Source of the DNA: Arion vulgaris
Lineage: Eukaryota > Mollusca > Gastropoda > Stylommatophora > Arionidae
Length of the DNA stretch: 64,000 bases
NCBI GenBank assembly: GCA_020796225.1
Contig: CM036755.1
Coordinates: 85,135,803-85,199,802, forward strand
Direction of reading: 5' to 3'
In this document: positions 9,632 through 23,045 of the stretch, in pieces
Numbering within the stretch: the first letter of the stretch is position 1
How the letters are laid out: each line of letters starts with the position of its first letter
Program-made: the position numbers and the translations under genes
Notes under the pieces: model-generated
Told to the model about the DNA's origin: nothing
Seen by the model: only the letters and a program-made list of their open reading frames with translations
Databases searched by the model: none

Positions 9632-10878
9632 AACATTAAAGAAGTCTTAAAGAAAATGCACGTCTAAAGACAACGACTCCTTCTGGATTGGAACCCACGA
9701 CATTTATTACTTCTAAGACATATATACCCTCTTGTCAAAATCAAGCCCACTATCTATTGTCAAAAGATCAGATATTCTTTAACTAATTCTTTGATTCCAC
9801 AACGACCAGATCTTAACACACTCTGTAAAAGTCAGTTATAATATCATAATTTTCTTACTTCCTTTCGTTGCTGGTGGTTTCGCTGCTGAAAAAAATTGAA
9901 AAAAATTAATTTATTAAACATTTCTTACTATGGGATTGTTGATTTATTGGTGTCTGTGAAGTCTGTAAAGGGGACATACTTGTGTTTGAATAGAGTTTTA
10001 AATATACTCTGTTCGCGTTTTGTACTTTCTCAGATCTCATTGTGGGGTCAAAGGCTCCTGGCGGAAGCATGTGCCAGGGTTAGCGAAGGGACGCGCTAAC
10101 CAAGACCCTGTCCCCAACCGCCACTTGGTGATCCTGGAACCAGACTTTTGTTCTGGTCTTGCTAATGGGGGCACTGATCAGGGAGAACTACTGGTAGTGG
10201 TAGCAATGCAAGTACGAAAGAAATGCAGGTCCATACGAACAAAATGCATAAATCTCCTGGCCGACGTCATACAAAATATTGCAGAAGTTCCAGAACAAAA
10301 ACAGCAGCGAAACGTCTCTGACATAAGCCCCACCACCCGGAGTAAGGGCCGAATGCAAATAGTAATCTCCGGAGCAGGAGACTCCATACACAAGGTCGAC
10401 GTGTATGTCAAAGGTACCGACACAAATTACCGGTTTCTCTGCCGATGGGGAGACTGGTAAACATGACAAGATGAGAGGTGTTTCCAGTGACAAAACGTGT
10501 GCCCACATAGGGCGATACTCGAAGCCTTGACGAGGGGGCAAGCATTGCCAGTTCGGGCGGCAAGAATAAATAAGTCATATTTGTAACGAATAAAAGTCTA
10601 CCCTCGTGTCGGTACGAGGGAAGATTGCAGCTGAATCATCATCAGTGACCTAGTGCAGATACATGTACTGGGCATGGTTTGCCGAGCGCAAAACAAAATG
10701 TTGCGTTTTAGTGCATAAAGAAACTACCCTCCATGGGTAAACCGTGCAAGATACTGTTGCGATAACAATTAACATCCCCAGAAGAACTGAGGTAGGTGAT
10801 GCCTAACGGAACTGCCAACCTTGGGGCAACCGAACTATGTACTATTGCAGTCACAACTAGCATCCCCGGAAGAACTGG

Positions 10879-11181
10879 GGCGAGTGATGGTAAGTAAAGG
10901 TAAAGGAACCTTTTCATACCTCGTGGTATATAGGTCAATACAGTGTTAGGCCTGTATTTTTCATTGACCGTCGGCACACAATGCGTGATGTGGTCAGCAT
11001 CACGCCGGCCGCCTTTACTTTCCCAGAGCATGTCTGGTACCCAGTTGAGACTGGGTCGATCTGAGAAGTGTCGTGGTCGGGAAAAATTCCACGCGCATTG
11101 CGGGAGCTGAACCCAGATCACCAGCCCTGCGAAGCGAGTTCACTAACAACTACGCTACAGTGGCTCTCAGGCGAGTGATGG
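10879..11181 (-). mobile_element. tRNA-derived SINE, copy 2, nested in the retroposon
   Basis: The element 10891-11169 is flanked by the 12-bp duplication GGCGAGTGATGG (10879-10890 and 11170-11181). The empty site is visible in the other retroposon copy near 59420. The minus strand shows TAGCGTAGTTGTTAGTGA (A-box-like) and GGGTTCAGCTCC (B-box-like), then the same body and CTTTAC-rich tail as copy 1 at 1004-1277. Length is 279 bp against 274 bp. Confidence 0.92.
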
Positions 11182-11556
11182 TGGCGAGTTCAAAATCTCA
11201 GTTTCGTTGCTAACGTCGATTGAAACGACACTTTACATCATTTGTGCTTCGCCCCATGCCGGTGTCTTCCGAGGTTAACTTCAAATTGCTACGTACAAAC
11301 GCGCGTTTAGAAAAAGTTGAGACTGTTCCTACTCCGGATCAAACTCAAAAGTGAACGGTAAAGTAAGGTAGACTATGTGAAGATCTGACAGGCTGTCCGG
11401 GACCGAACATTGGCGAACGCCGATACTTTACATGGTGTTTTATACGAGTAAGACGTCGTCCGAGGAAAAGCATGAAAGCCCCGAGAAATGTTTCTAATCG
11501 GGAACGACCTCACATTCAGAAAAGGCAGAACAGCGTAACTCACAGTCTTGGAGTAG

Positions 11557-11617
11557 ATCACAAAGCCCAAACATACGGTAAACTGATCGAGACCAAACAT
11601 ACGGTAAACTGATCGAA
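11557..11617. repeat. 25-bp duplication inside the retroposon
   Basis: The word ACATACGGTAAACTGATCGA occurs twice in a row near 11570 and 11595; it is one of the small length differences from the copy at 59 kb. Confidence 0.75.
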
Positions 11618-12537
11618 AAGGTGTAGATTCGGAACGACATAGTTGGCAGAAAGGATCGTACCCTAGAGAAAGTTCACCCTAGTAAATCAAAAGCTGACTG
11701 AAATCGGATGAGCCAGCCTATTCACCATGGGCGCACAATTGTCCAGACGTAGAACACACCGTTCTTGTTAAAGGACCAATTATACATCACAATAAGAATG
11801 ATAAAATTGGCCGTGAAGATGATAGAGAGAAGAAGAGAAGAAGAAGATCTCATTGTAGGAACGAACGAAGTCTTTAAAAAAATGCACGCCTAAGGACAAC
11901 GACTCCTTCTGGATTGGAACCCACGACATTTATTACTTCTAAGAAACATATACCCTCTTGTCAAAATCAAGCCCACTATCTATTGTCAAAAGATCAGATA
12001 TTCTTTATCTAATTCTTTGATTCCATAACGACCAGGTCTTAACACACTCTTTAAAAGTCAGTTATAATATCATAATTTTCTTACTTCCTTTCGTTGCTGA
12101 AAAAAAAAGAAAAAAATGTAAATAAATTTGACATACCTTACTATGGGATTTTTGATTTATTGGTGTCTGTGAAGTTTGTGAAGGGGACATACTTGTGTTT
12201 CAATAGCGTCTTAAATATATTCTGTTCGCTTTTTGTACGCATTTAACGATACCATTAACAGAGATTCTCAGATTTCCTTGTAGGAACGATCGAGTTTCTA
12301 GTCCTAATTCTATTGGCACATTTATGTCCTTTATGGTTGCATTCACAAGCACAGGAATACAAATTTTATTTGTCAGCGCTTACATTTTCATAGACTTCAA
12401 CAATTATCTTCGTACCCAGAACGTCATACTTCTTCTAAGCATGCACATTGAGTAACTGAGAAAATATGCATGAATGAAAGTATATAACTCAAGTCAAATC
12501 ATTGCTTTAGATAGCATCTGACATTGCTTTAGTTATT

Positions 12538-14725
12538 TATAGTCTGTCTATTAATTCGTGAGCACGTTTGAAATTGATTTTCTCGAAAACTACCTGTTGG
12601 ATCTCAGTGATTTTTGCATGCAGCCTTAGAATATCCATGACGCTAAAATAAAGCTAACCAGTAGTCCATAGATGCTACGGATTGCGCACATTGGCGAATT
12701 CCTTTGATCTTTTATGACAATTGCAAATACGGGGGCTCACATTTTAGATTTTACAGTATCCCAGAATTTGTCCATGTCAATTCTATTCATAGGTGTATCC
12801 CCATATTAACTTGATAGGTCAAGTAATTAAGTGTGTTGCCCTTTATGTGCAATCGTGAACTTGGATACAATATGCAACAGTTAGTCCTCCCCTTCGGTCA
12901 CCATTAGACCCCAGGGTGTCTTAACTTCACCACAAATTGTATGATGGTAGACGCATTTGGATATGGAAATGTATACGTTGCTATTTCTCAGTCTGTAATC
13001 AAAATATGATTTGTATCATCCCGAATCTGACGATTCCATGAGGTTGATAATTGTTACTAGCTGGACAAATTGTAATCCATCTCGGTGCCAGTACGCGTCT
13101 TCCTCTCGGAGCACATGTTCAACACACTTCTTCCAGAACTGCATGTCTATCATTGAGAAGGACTCACGTGTCAGAACTTCAACATCACACATTTTAAACG
13201 TCCTGTTCTGTTCGGCAACTTGCCCTTTTACTTTAGCCCAGACAAGCTCTATCGGATTGAGCATGATATGGAGGTAGTCGCAAAGACGTGTGGCCGTATT
13301 CCGCAATGATTTTGTCAATATGAAACACCTTTGTCTTATTTGTCATCCTCACCAGGTGCAACAACTCGGGTTTCAAATATATATCATCGAAACTGACATT
13401 TTCCTTAGCAAGCCAAGTCCTAATTTCATCTTTTGTATTTGATGCAGTTGGTACTTTGTCTTCCGCTGATACTGCGTTGTGATAGGATGCATTATCCATT
13501 ACCAAGCATGATGGTCTGTTTAGAATTGGAAGTAGATCTTTCTCCATCCAGTGCCTGAAAATATGTCCATTCATTTCTGTGTGGTAGTCCCTACCGTCGG
13601 TACTTTTGATTGGAAAATAAGTCCAGCGTCATGGACAAGACCTTCTTCACTGCTTCCTGCATGTGTTAGTATAATACGCTGGCCTTTGCTGCTTGGTATT
13701 TTTCTTTTCTGTTCACCGTCTACTGATTGCCATTCTTTAGCATTGGTGTGGTGAGCATTGACCCAGGATTCGTCCAAATATACAATACCATAGCCTTGCC
13801 TCCGCCGCTCACGGATCTGTCTCAGGTATTTACTTCGGGCAGCAATTAAATGTGGCTTTTCACAAATAATATTCCTGCCGCCTATAGTTTTCTGAAGGTG
13901 AAGCCGGCGGCTCTTACAATTTTCATAGAGTACTTTTAGAAATGTCTATGCTGCAATCTGATTGCAGTTTTAATTTCAGTTTCCTGAGAGTAACAAGTTG
14001 ATTTGTCGCAAACATTTTCACGAGCTCCCGTCTTATGACATCTATGTCAAAGTCGTCAATTGTTCTTTTCCGTCCTTGCTTTACATTAGTGCACTTTGTG
14101 TCCTGTTTAATCCATCGGGAAAAGGATTCTCTATTCAGACCAAGCGCCAGTTGCGCTCGTTTCTCAGGGTTATGAATATCGCAATATAGATGACCTCTCT
14201 TAGATTCCCTACGGAAGTGTTGGTATAGTAAAACTGTAACCTTCTGCATTATTATAAATGTGCACTTCAGACTCATTATGAATGTGAAATCAATGACAGT
14301 TTTGATAAGCCAACAAATATGATACAATAGCTTCATACAAATAGCGAGATACGCCTATAACTATACAACGGTATCCCAATTATAACGTCATATGCTTTCC
14401 GCGTTCAAAATCGACTGGGTTAGGTGCACGGGAATTCCCGTGAAATTGTTGTTTACTCACGATATTTCTATGTTACCATAATATATTTTTAGAACAACGC
14501 GTCTGTGTACCGTAGATCTGTTACTATTGTGTACAATCCGGTGATGTTGATTTTAATATAACCTGAAGAAGAAATATTTCAAACTACATCAAATTTTCTT
14601 GGAAAAAATATTTCTCTAGCGTCATGGATATTCTAAGGCTGCTTGCAAAAAATCACTGAGATCCAACAGGTAGTTTTCGAGAAAATCAATTTCAAACGTG
14701 CTCACGAATTAATGGACAGACTATA
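12538..14725 (-). mobile_element. Tc1/mariner-superfamily DNA transposon, complete ends, decayed gene
   Basis: The element 12540-14723 is 2184 bp, bounded by TA duplications at 12538-12539 and 14724-14725. The undisturbed site GTTATTTAGTACTTG is seen in neighbouring units. The ends are inverted repeats of about 108 bp, starting TAGTCTGTC(T/C)ATTAATTCG with only a few mismatches. Inside is a minus-strand transposase (separate entry). TA target choice plus a DDE transposase with LPPYH..LNPIE places it in the IS630-Tc1-mariner superfamily. Confidence 0.95.
13016..14336 (-). pseudogene. Decayed IS630-Tc1-mariner-type DDE transposase
   Basis: It would cut and paste the surrounding element by binding its inverted repeats. 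In order on the minus strand: a helix-turn-helix-like N-terminal region with RKRTIDDFDIDVIRRELVKM (about 14100-14040), a frame break near 13935, then YLDESWVNAHHT (first catalytic Asp, 13774-13772), a second break near 13600, then FRHWMEK and CLVMDNASYHN (second Asp, 13496-13494), a third break in the LPPYH..LNPIELVWAKVKG motif (Glu, 13249-13247), and a C-terminal helix ending at 13016. All three acidic residues are retained, but at least three frameshifts make it inactive. Asp-2 to Glu spans 247 bases; allowing for bases lost at LPPYH this is about 82-83 intervening residues, much longer than the classical DD34E. The true start codon is not certain. Confidence 0.92.
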
Positions 14726-15611
14726 GTACTTGTGTAATGCACGCAAAGATTTGAGCGGTCTGTATTAATTTAGTAAGATATGTCATAAAGTACAGAGTTC
14801 TCATTTGGAAAATCAACAAATGTAAACTCATCAGCTGCTATTATAATAAACGAGACAAGTGACTCAGGAAATAACAGTTCACGGATACATTTCCAAACTT
14901 TATAAACAATATGTCATGAATGTTGTAACTCTCACACATGACTTTATAGAGACGATAACAATATATACAAAACTAATAATGTTAGTAAGACACACAAAAA
15001 AGATGAAAACTGTTGTTTATGAATTGTAGTTTCTCTTAGAAACGTATACTTTTATGACAAATATTGAGCTTGACTTTACGTTCGTTTTGGAAAATAATAC
15101 AGAACAGAAATTTATTCTAAATAAGAAGGGGATTTATAATTCGCTTTCTCTAAGTTTTATTTTAATGTATTGTCTTGAGATATCTGTCGCTATAGGCTAT
15201 GAATGGTTCAGACATAAACTCATTAGTTTTGGTAAAATCTCAAAGATCATGGTAAAAATCACAAATATTGTGGTAAAAATCTAATATATTATGGTAAAAA
15301 TCTCATAGATCATGATACAAATTTCACAGATTTTGGTAAAAATCTCAGAGATCATGGTAAAGATCTCACAGATCATGGTAAAGATATCATAGATCATGGT
15401 AAAAATCTTATATATCATGGTAAAAATCTGAAAAACCAAGGTAAAAAACTCACTGATCATGGTAAACATTTCATAGATCATGGTAAATATCTTATATATC
15501 ATGGTGAAAATCTCACAGATCATGGTAAAAATCTCACAGATCATGGTAAAAATCTCACAGATCATGGTAAAAATCTAATATATCATGGTAAAAATCTCAG
15601 AAATCATGGTA

Positions 15612-17296
15612 AACATTAAAGAAGTCTTAAAGAAAATGCACGTCTAAAGACAAGGACTCCTTCTGGATTGGAACCTACGACATTTATTACTTCTAAGACA
15701 CATATACCCTTTGTCAAAATCAAGCCCACTATCTATTGTCAAAATATCAGATATTCTTTAACTAATTCTTTGATTCCATAACGACCAGGTCTTAACACAC
15801 TCTGTAAAAGTCAGTTATAATATCATAATTTTCTTACTTCCTTTCGTTGCTGGTGGTTTCCTTGCTGAAAAAAAAATAAAAAATTAAAATTAATTTGACA
15901 TACCTTACTATGGGATTTTTGATTTATTAGTGTGTGTGAAGTCTGTGAAGGGGACATACTTGTGTTTCAATAGCATCTTAAATATATTCTGTTCGCTTTT
16001 TGTACGCAATTAACGATACCATTAACAGAGATTCTCAGATTTCCTTGTAGGAACGATCGAGTTTCTAGTCCTAATTCTATTGGCACATTTATGTCCTTTA
16101 CGGTTGCATTCACAAGCACAGGAATACAAATTTTATTTGTCAGCGCTTACATTTTCATAGACTTCAACAATTATCTTCGTACCCAGAACGTCATACTTCT
16201 TCTAAGCATGCACATTTAGTAACTGAGAAAATATGCATGAATGAAAGTATATAACTCAAGTCAAACGATTGCTTTAGATAGCATCTGACATTGCTTTAGT
16301 TATTTAGTACTTGTGTAATGCACGCAAAGATTTGAGCGGTCTGTATTAATTTAGTAAGATATGTCATAAAGTACAGAGTTCTCATTTGGAAAATCAACAA
16401 ATGTAAACTCATCAGCTGCTATTATAATAAACGAGACAAGTGACTCAGGAAATAACAGTTCACGGATACATTTCCAAACTTGATAAACAATATGTCATGA
16501 ATGTTGTAACTCTCACACATGACTTTATAGAGACGATAACAATATATACAAAACTAATAATGTTAGTAAGACACACAAAAAAGATGAAAACTGTTGTTTA
16601 TGAATTGTAGTTTCTCTTAGAAACGTATACTTTTATGACAAATATTGAGCTTGACTTTACGTTCGTTTTGGAAAATAATACAGAACAAAAATTTATTCTA
16701 AATAAGAAGGGATTTATAATTCCTTTCTCTAAGTTTTATTTTAATGTATTGTCTTGAGATATATGTCGCTATAGGCTATGAATGGTTCAGACATAAACTC
16801 ATTAGTTTTGGTAAAATCTCAAAGATCATGGTAAAAATCTCAAATATTGTGGTAAAAATCTTATATATTATGGTAAAAATCTCATAGATCATGATACAAA
16901 TTTCACAGATTTTGGTAAAAATCTCAAAGATCATGGTAAAAATCTCAAATATTGTGGTAAAAATCTTATATATTATGGTAAAAATCTCATAGATCATGAT
17001 ACAAATTTCACAGATTTTGGTAAAAATCTCAGAGATCATGGTAAAGATCTCACAGATCATGGTAAAGATCTCATAGATCATGGTAAAAATCTTATATATC
17101 ATGGTAAAAATCTGAAAAAACCAAGGTAAAAATCTCACTGATCATGGTAAACATTTCATAGATCATGGTAAATATCTTATATATCATGGTGAAAATCTCA
17201 CAGATCATGGTAAAAATCTCACAGATCATGGTAAAAATCTCACAGATCATGGTAAAAATCTAATATATCATGGTAAAAATCTCAGAAATCATGGTA
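15612..17296. repeat. Array unit 3 (1685 bp)
   Basis: A standard unit plus an extra duplication inside its 21-bp block: the run beginning TCAAAGATCATGGTAAAAAT at about 16811 repeats near 16923. Confidence 0.9.
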
Positions 17297-19980
17297 AACA
17301 TTAAAGAAGTCTTAAAGAAAATGCACGTCTAAAGACAAGGACTCCTTCTGGATTGGAACCTACGACATTTATTACTTCTAAGACACATATACCCTTTGTC
17401 AAAATCAAGCCCACTATCTATTGTCAAAATATCAGATATTCTTTAACTAATTCTTTGATTCCATAACGACCAGGTCTTAACACACTCTTTAAAAGTCAGT
17501 TATAATATCATAATTTTCTTACTTCCTTTCGTTGCTGGTGGTTTCGTTGCTGAAAAAAAAAATGAAAAAAATTAAAATTAATTTGACATACCTTACTATG
17601 GGATTTTTGATTTATTAGTGTGTGTGAAGTCTGTGAAGGGGACATACTTGTGTTTCAATAGCATCTTAAATATATTCTGTTCGCTTTTTGTACGCAATTA
17701 ACGATACCATTAACAGAGATTCTCAGATTTCCTTGTAGGAACGATCGAGTTTCTAGTCCTAATTCTATTGGCACATTTATGTCCTTTATGGTTTCATTCA
17801 CAAGCACAGGAATACAAATTTTATTTGTCAGCGCTTACATTTTCATAGACTTCAACAATTATCTTCGTACCCAGAACGTCATACTTCTTCTAAGCATGCA
17901 CATTTAGTAACTGAGAAAATATGCATGAATGAAAGTATATAACTCAAGTCAAATCATTGCTTTAGATAGCATCTGACATTGCTTTAGTTATTTAGTACTT
18001 GTGTAATGCACGCAAAGATTTGAGCGGTCTGTATTAATTTAGTAAGATATGTCATAAAGTACAGAGTTCTCATTTGGAAAATCAACAAATGTAAACTCAT
18101 CAGCTGCTATTATAATAAACGAGACATGTGACTCAGGAAATAACAGTTCACGGATACATTTCCAAACTTGATAAACAATATGTCATGAATGTTGTCACTC
18201 TCACACATGACTTTATAGAGACGATAACAATATATACAAAACTAATAATGTTAGTAAGACACACAAAAAAGATGAAAACTGTTGTTTATGAATTGTAGTT
18301 TCTCTTAGAAACGTATACTTTTATGACAAATATTGAGCTTGACTTTACGTTCGTTTTGGAAAATAATACAGAACAGAAATTTATTCTAAATAAGAAGGGG
18401 ATTTATAATTCGCTTTCTCTAAGTTTTATTTTAATGTATTGTCTTGAGATATATGTCGCTATAGGCTATGAATGGTTCAGACATAAACTCATTAGTTTTG
18501 GTAAAATCTCAAAGATCATGGTAAAAATCTCAAATATCGTGGTAAAAATCTTATATATTATGGTAAAATCTCATAGATCATGATACAAATTTCACAGATT
18601 TTGGTAAAAATCTCAAGATCATGAGTAAAAATCTCAAATATCGTGGTAAAAATCTAATATATTATGGTAAAAATCTCATAGATCATGATACAAATTTCAC
18701 AGATTTTGGTAAAAATCTCAGAGATCATGGTAAAAATCTCAAATATCGTGGTAAAAATCGTATATATCTTGGTGAAAATCTCACAGATCATGGTGAAAAT
18801 CTGACAGATCATGGTAAAGATCTCATAGATCATGGTAAAAATCTTATATATATCATGGTAAAAATAACACAGATCATGGTAAAAATCTAATATATGATGG
18901 TAAAAATTTTATATATCTTGGTAAAAATCTCACAGATCATGATAACGATCTAATATATGATGGTAAAAATTTTATATATCTTGGTGAAAATCTCACAGAT
19001 CATGGTAAAGATCTAATATATGATGGTAAAAATTTTATATATCTTGGTGAAAATCTCACAGATCATGGTAAAGATCTCATAGATCATGGTAAAAATCTAA
19101 TATATCATGGTAAAAATCTCAAATATCGTGGTAAAAATCTGAAAAAACCATGGTAAAAATCTCACAGATCATGGTAAAGATCTCATAGATTGTGGTAAAA
19201 TTCTTATATATCATGGTAAAAATCTCAAATATCGTGGTAAAAATCTGAAAAAACCATGGTAAAAATCGTATATATCATGGTAAAAATCTCAAATATCGTG
19301 GTAAAAATCTGAAAAAACCATGGTAAAAATCTTATATATCTTGGGGAAAATCTCACAGATCATGGTAAAGATCTCATAGATCATGGTAAAAATCTCAAAT
19401 ATCGTGATAAAAATCTGAAAAAACCATGGTAAAAATCTTATATATCTTGGGGAAAATCTCACAGATCATGGTAAAGATCTCATAGATCATGGTAAAAATC
19501 TTATATATCATGGTGAAAATCTCACAGATCATGGTACAAATTTCACAGATTTTGGTAAAACTCTCAAAGATCATGGTAAAAATCTCAAATATCGTGGTAA
19601 AAATGTTATATATCTTGGTGAAAATCTCACAGATCATGGTAAAGATCTCATAGATCATGGTAAAAATCGTATATATCATGGTAAAAATCTCAAATATCGT
19701 GGTAAAAATCTGAAAAAACCATGGTAAAAATTTCACAGATCATGGTAAAGATCTCATAGATTGTGGTAAAATTCTTATATATCATGGTAAAAATCTCAAA
19801 TATCGTGGTAAAAATCTGAAAAAACCATGGTAAAAATCTTATATATCTTGGTGAAAATCTCACAGATCATGGCAAAAATCTCAAATATCATTGTAAAAAT
19901 CTGAAAAAACTATGGTAAAAATCTCACAGATCATGGTAAAAATCTAATATATCATTGTAAAAATCTCAGAAATCATGGTA
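17297..19980. repeat. Array unit 4 (2684 bp), 21-bp block expanded to about 1.45 kb
   Basis: The conserved part is ordinary. The block from about 18510 to 19980 is roughly three to four times longer than elsewhere. It contains compound periods in which CTGAAAAAACCATGGT recurs about eight times among the 21-bp words, giving a second-level repeat. Confidence 0.92.
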
Positions 19981-21525
19981 AACATTAAAGAAGTCTTATA
20001 GAAAATGCACGTATAAAGACAACGACTCCTTCTGGATTGGAACCCACGACATTTATTACTTCTAAGACATATATACCCTCTTGTCAAAATCAAGCCCACT
20101 ATCTATTGTCAAAAGATCAGATATTCTTTAACTAATTCTTTTATTCCATAACGACCGAGTCTTAACACAGTCTTTAAAGTCAGTTATAATATCATAATTT
20201 TCTTACTTCCTGTCGCTGCTGGTGGTCTCGTTGCTGAAAAAAAAAATGAAAAAAAATGTAAATAAATTTGACATAACTTACTATGGGATTTTTGATTTAT
20301 TGGTGTCTGTGAAGTTTGTGAAGGGGACATACTTGTGTTTCAATAGCGTCTTAAATATATTCTGTTCACTTTTTGTACGCATTTAACGATACAATTAACA
20401 GAGATTCTCAGATTTCCTTGTAGGAACGATCGAGTTTCTAGTACTAATTCTATTGGCACATTTATGTCCTTTACAGTTTGCATTCACAAGCACAGGAATA
20501 CAAATTTTGTTTGTCAGCGCTTACATTTTCATAGACTTCAACAATTATCTTCGTACCCAGAACGTCATACTTCTTCTAAGCATGCAAATTTAGTAACTGA
20601 GAAAATATGCATGAATGAAAGTATATAACTCAAGTCAAACCATTGCTTTAGATAGCATCTGACATTGCTTTAGTTATTTAGTACTTGTGTAATGCACGCA
20701 AAGATTTGAGCGGTCTGTATTAATTTAGTAAGATATGTCATAAAGTACAGAGTTCTCATTTGGAAAATCAACAAATGTAAACTCATCAGCTGCTATTATA
20801 ATAAACGAGACATGTGACTCAGGAAATAACAATTCACGGATACATTTCCAAACTTGATAAACAATATGTCATGAATGTTGTAACTCTCACACGTGACTTT
20901 ATAGAGACGATAACAATATATACAAAACTAATAATGTTAGTAAGAACACAAAAAGAGATGAAAACTGTTGTTTATGATTGTAGTTTCTCTTAGAAACGTA
21001 TACTTTTATGACAAATATTGTGCTTGACTTTACGTTCGTTTTGGAAAATAATACAGAACAAAAATTTATTCTAAATAAGAAGGGGATTTATAATTCGCTT
21101 TCTCTAAGTTTTATTTTAATGTATTGTCTTGAGATATATGTCGCTATAGGCTATGAATGGTTCAGACATAAACTCATTAGTTTTGGTAAAATCTCAAAGA
21201 TCATGATAAAAATCTCAAATATTGTGGTAAAAATCTTATATATTATGGTAAAAATCTCATAGATCATGATACAAATTTCACAGATTTTGGTAAAAATCTC
21301 AGAGATCATGGTAAAAATCTCACAGATCATGGTAACGATCTCATAGATCAGGGAAAAAAATATTATATAACTTGGTGAAAATCTCACAGATCATGGTAAA
21401 GATCTCATAGATCATGGTAAAAATCTCAAATATCGTGGTAAAAATCTGAAAAAACCAAGGTAAAAATCTCAAATATCGTGGTAAAAATCTTATATATCAT
21501 GGTGAAAATCTCACAGATCATGGTA
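19981..21525. repeat. Array unit 5 (1545 bp)
   Basis: Standard unit; its 21-bp block spans about 21185-21525. Confidence 0.9.
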
Positions 21526-23045
21526 AACATTAAAGAAGTCTTAAAGAAAATGCACGTCTAAAGACAACGACTCCTTCTGGATTGGAACCCACGACATTTA
21601 TTACTTCTAAGACACATATACCCTCTTGTCAAAATCAAGCCCACTATCTATTGTCAACAGATCAGATATTCTTTAACTAATTCTTTGATTCCACAACGAC
21701 CAGGTCTTAACACACTCTTTAAAATTCAGTTATAATATCATAATTTTCTTACTTCCTGTCGCTGCTGGTGGTTTCGTTGCTGAAAAAAAGAAAAAAGAAA
21801 TGTAAATTAATTTGACATACCTTACTATGGGATTTTTGATTTATTGGTGTCTGTGAAGTCTGTGAAGGGGATATTCTTGTGTTTCAATAGCGTCTTAAAT
21901 ATATTATGTTCGCTTTGTGTACGCAATTAACGACACAATTAACAGAGATTCTCAGATTTCCTTGTAGGAACGATCGAGTTTCTAGTACTAATTCTATTGG
22001 CACATTTATGTCCTTTATGGTTTCATTCACAAGCACAGGAATACAAATTTTGTTGTCAGCGCTTACATTTTCATAGACTTCAACAATTATCTTCGCACCC
22101 AGAACGTCATACTTCTTCTAAGCATGCAAATTTAGTAACTGAGAAAATATGCATGAATGAAAGTATATAACTCAAGTCAAACCATTGCTTTAGATAGCAT
22201 CTGACATTGCTTTAGTTATTTAGTACTTGTGTAATGCACGCAAAGATTTGAGCGGTCTGTATTAATTTAGTAAGATATGTCATAAAGTACAGAGTTCTCA
22301 TTTGGAAAATCAACAAATGTAAACTCATCAGCTGCTATTATAATAAACGAGACATGTGACTCAGGAAATAACAATTCACGGATACATTTCCAAACTTGAT
22401 AAACAATATGTCATGAATGTTGTAACTCTCACACATGACTTTATAGAGACGATAACAATATATACAAAACTAATAATGTTAGTAAGACACACAAAAAAGA
22501 TGAAAACTGTTGTTTATGAATTGTAGTTTCTCTTAGAAACGTATACTTTTATGACAAATATTGAGCTTGACTTTACGTTCGTTTTGGAAAATAATACAGA
22601 ACAGAAATTTATTCTAAATAAGAAGGGGATTTATAATTCGCTTTCTCTAAGTTTTATTTTAATGTATTGTCTTGAGATATATGTCGCTATAGGCTATGAA
22701 TGGTTCAGACATAAACTCATTAGTTTTGGTAAAATCTCAAAGATCATGGTAAAAATCTCAAATATCGTGGTAAAAATCTATTATATTATGGTAAAAATCT
22801 CATAGATCATGATACAAATTTCACAGATTTTGGTAAAAATCTCAGAGATCATGGTAAAAATCTCAAATATCGTGGTAAAAATCTTATATATCTTGGTGAA
22901 AATCTCACAGATCATGGTGAAAATCTGACAGATCATGGTAAAGATCTCATAGATCATGGTAAAAATCTTATATATCTTGGTAAAAATCTCACAGATCATG
23001 GTAAAAATCTAATATATCATGGTAAAAATCTCAGAAATCATGGTA
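21526..23045. repeat. Array unit 6 (1520 bp)
   Basis: Standard unit; its 21-bp block spans about 22735-23045. Confidence 0.92.

Larger units (their letters stand above)
10032..11856 (+). mobile_element. Unclassified ~1.5-kb retroposon, copy 1, with 12-bp target-site duplication
   Basis: The insert 10044-11844 is flanked by AGATCTCATTGT at 10032-10043 and 11845-11856. It begins GGGGTCAAAGGCTCCTGGCG and ends in a purine tail of GAGAAGAAGAGAAGAAGA. The same sequence, with the same ends and a different 12-bp duplication, occurs inverted at 58783-60240. A frame at 10200-10460 (QKQQRNVSDISPT and onward) is partly conserved in the other copy but frameshifted there. Two imperfect ~88-bp repeats containing CATCCCCGGAAGAACTG sit at 10773 and 10861. 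No RT or endonuclease is present, so it is probably non-autonomous. The SINE at 10891 inserted later. Confidence 0.85.
9632..11862. repeat. Array unit 1, truncated and carrying a retroposon
   Basis: After removal of the inserted element and one 12-bp duplicate about 0.42 kb of unit remains. The left part ends near TTTTGTAC and then skips about 25 bp of unit sequence; the right part resumes near the next marker, so a deletion accompanied or preceded the insertion. Confidence 0.7.
11863..15611. repeat. Array unit 2, carrying a mariner-type transposon
   Basis: Removing the 2184-bp transposon and one TA leaves about 1563 bp, close to the standard unit. The marker is degenerate at its start (AAGTCTTTAAAAAAATGCAC). 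The 21-bp block occupies about 15240-15610. Confidence 0.85.
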
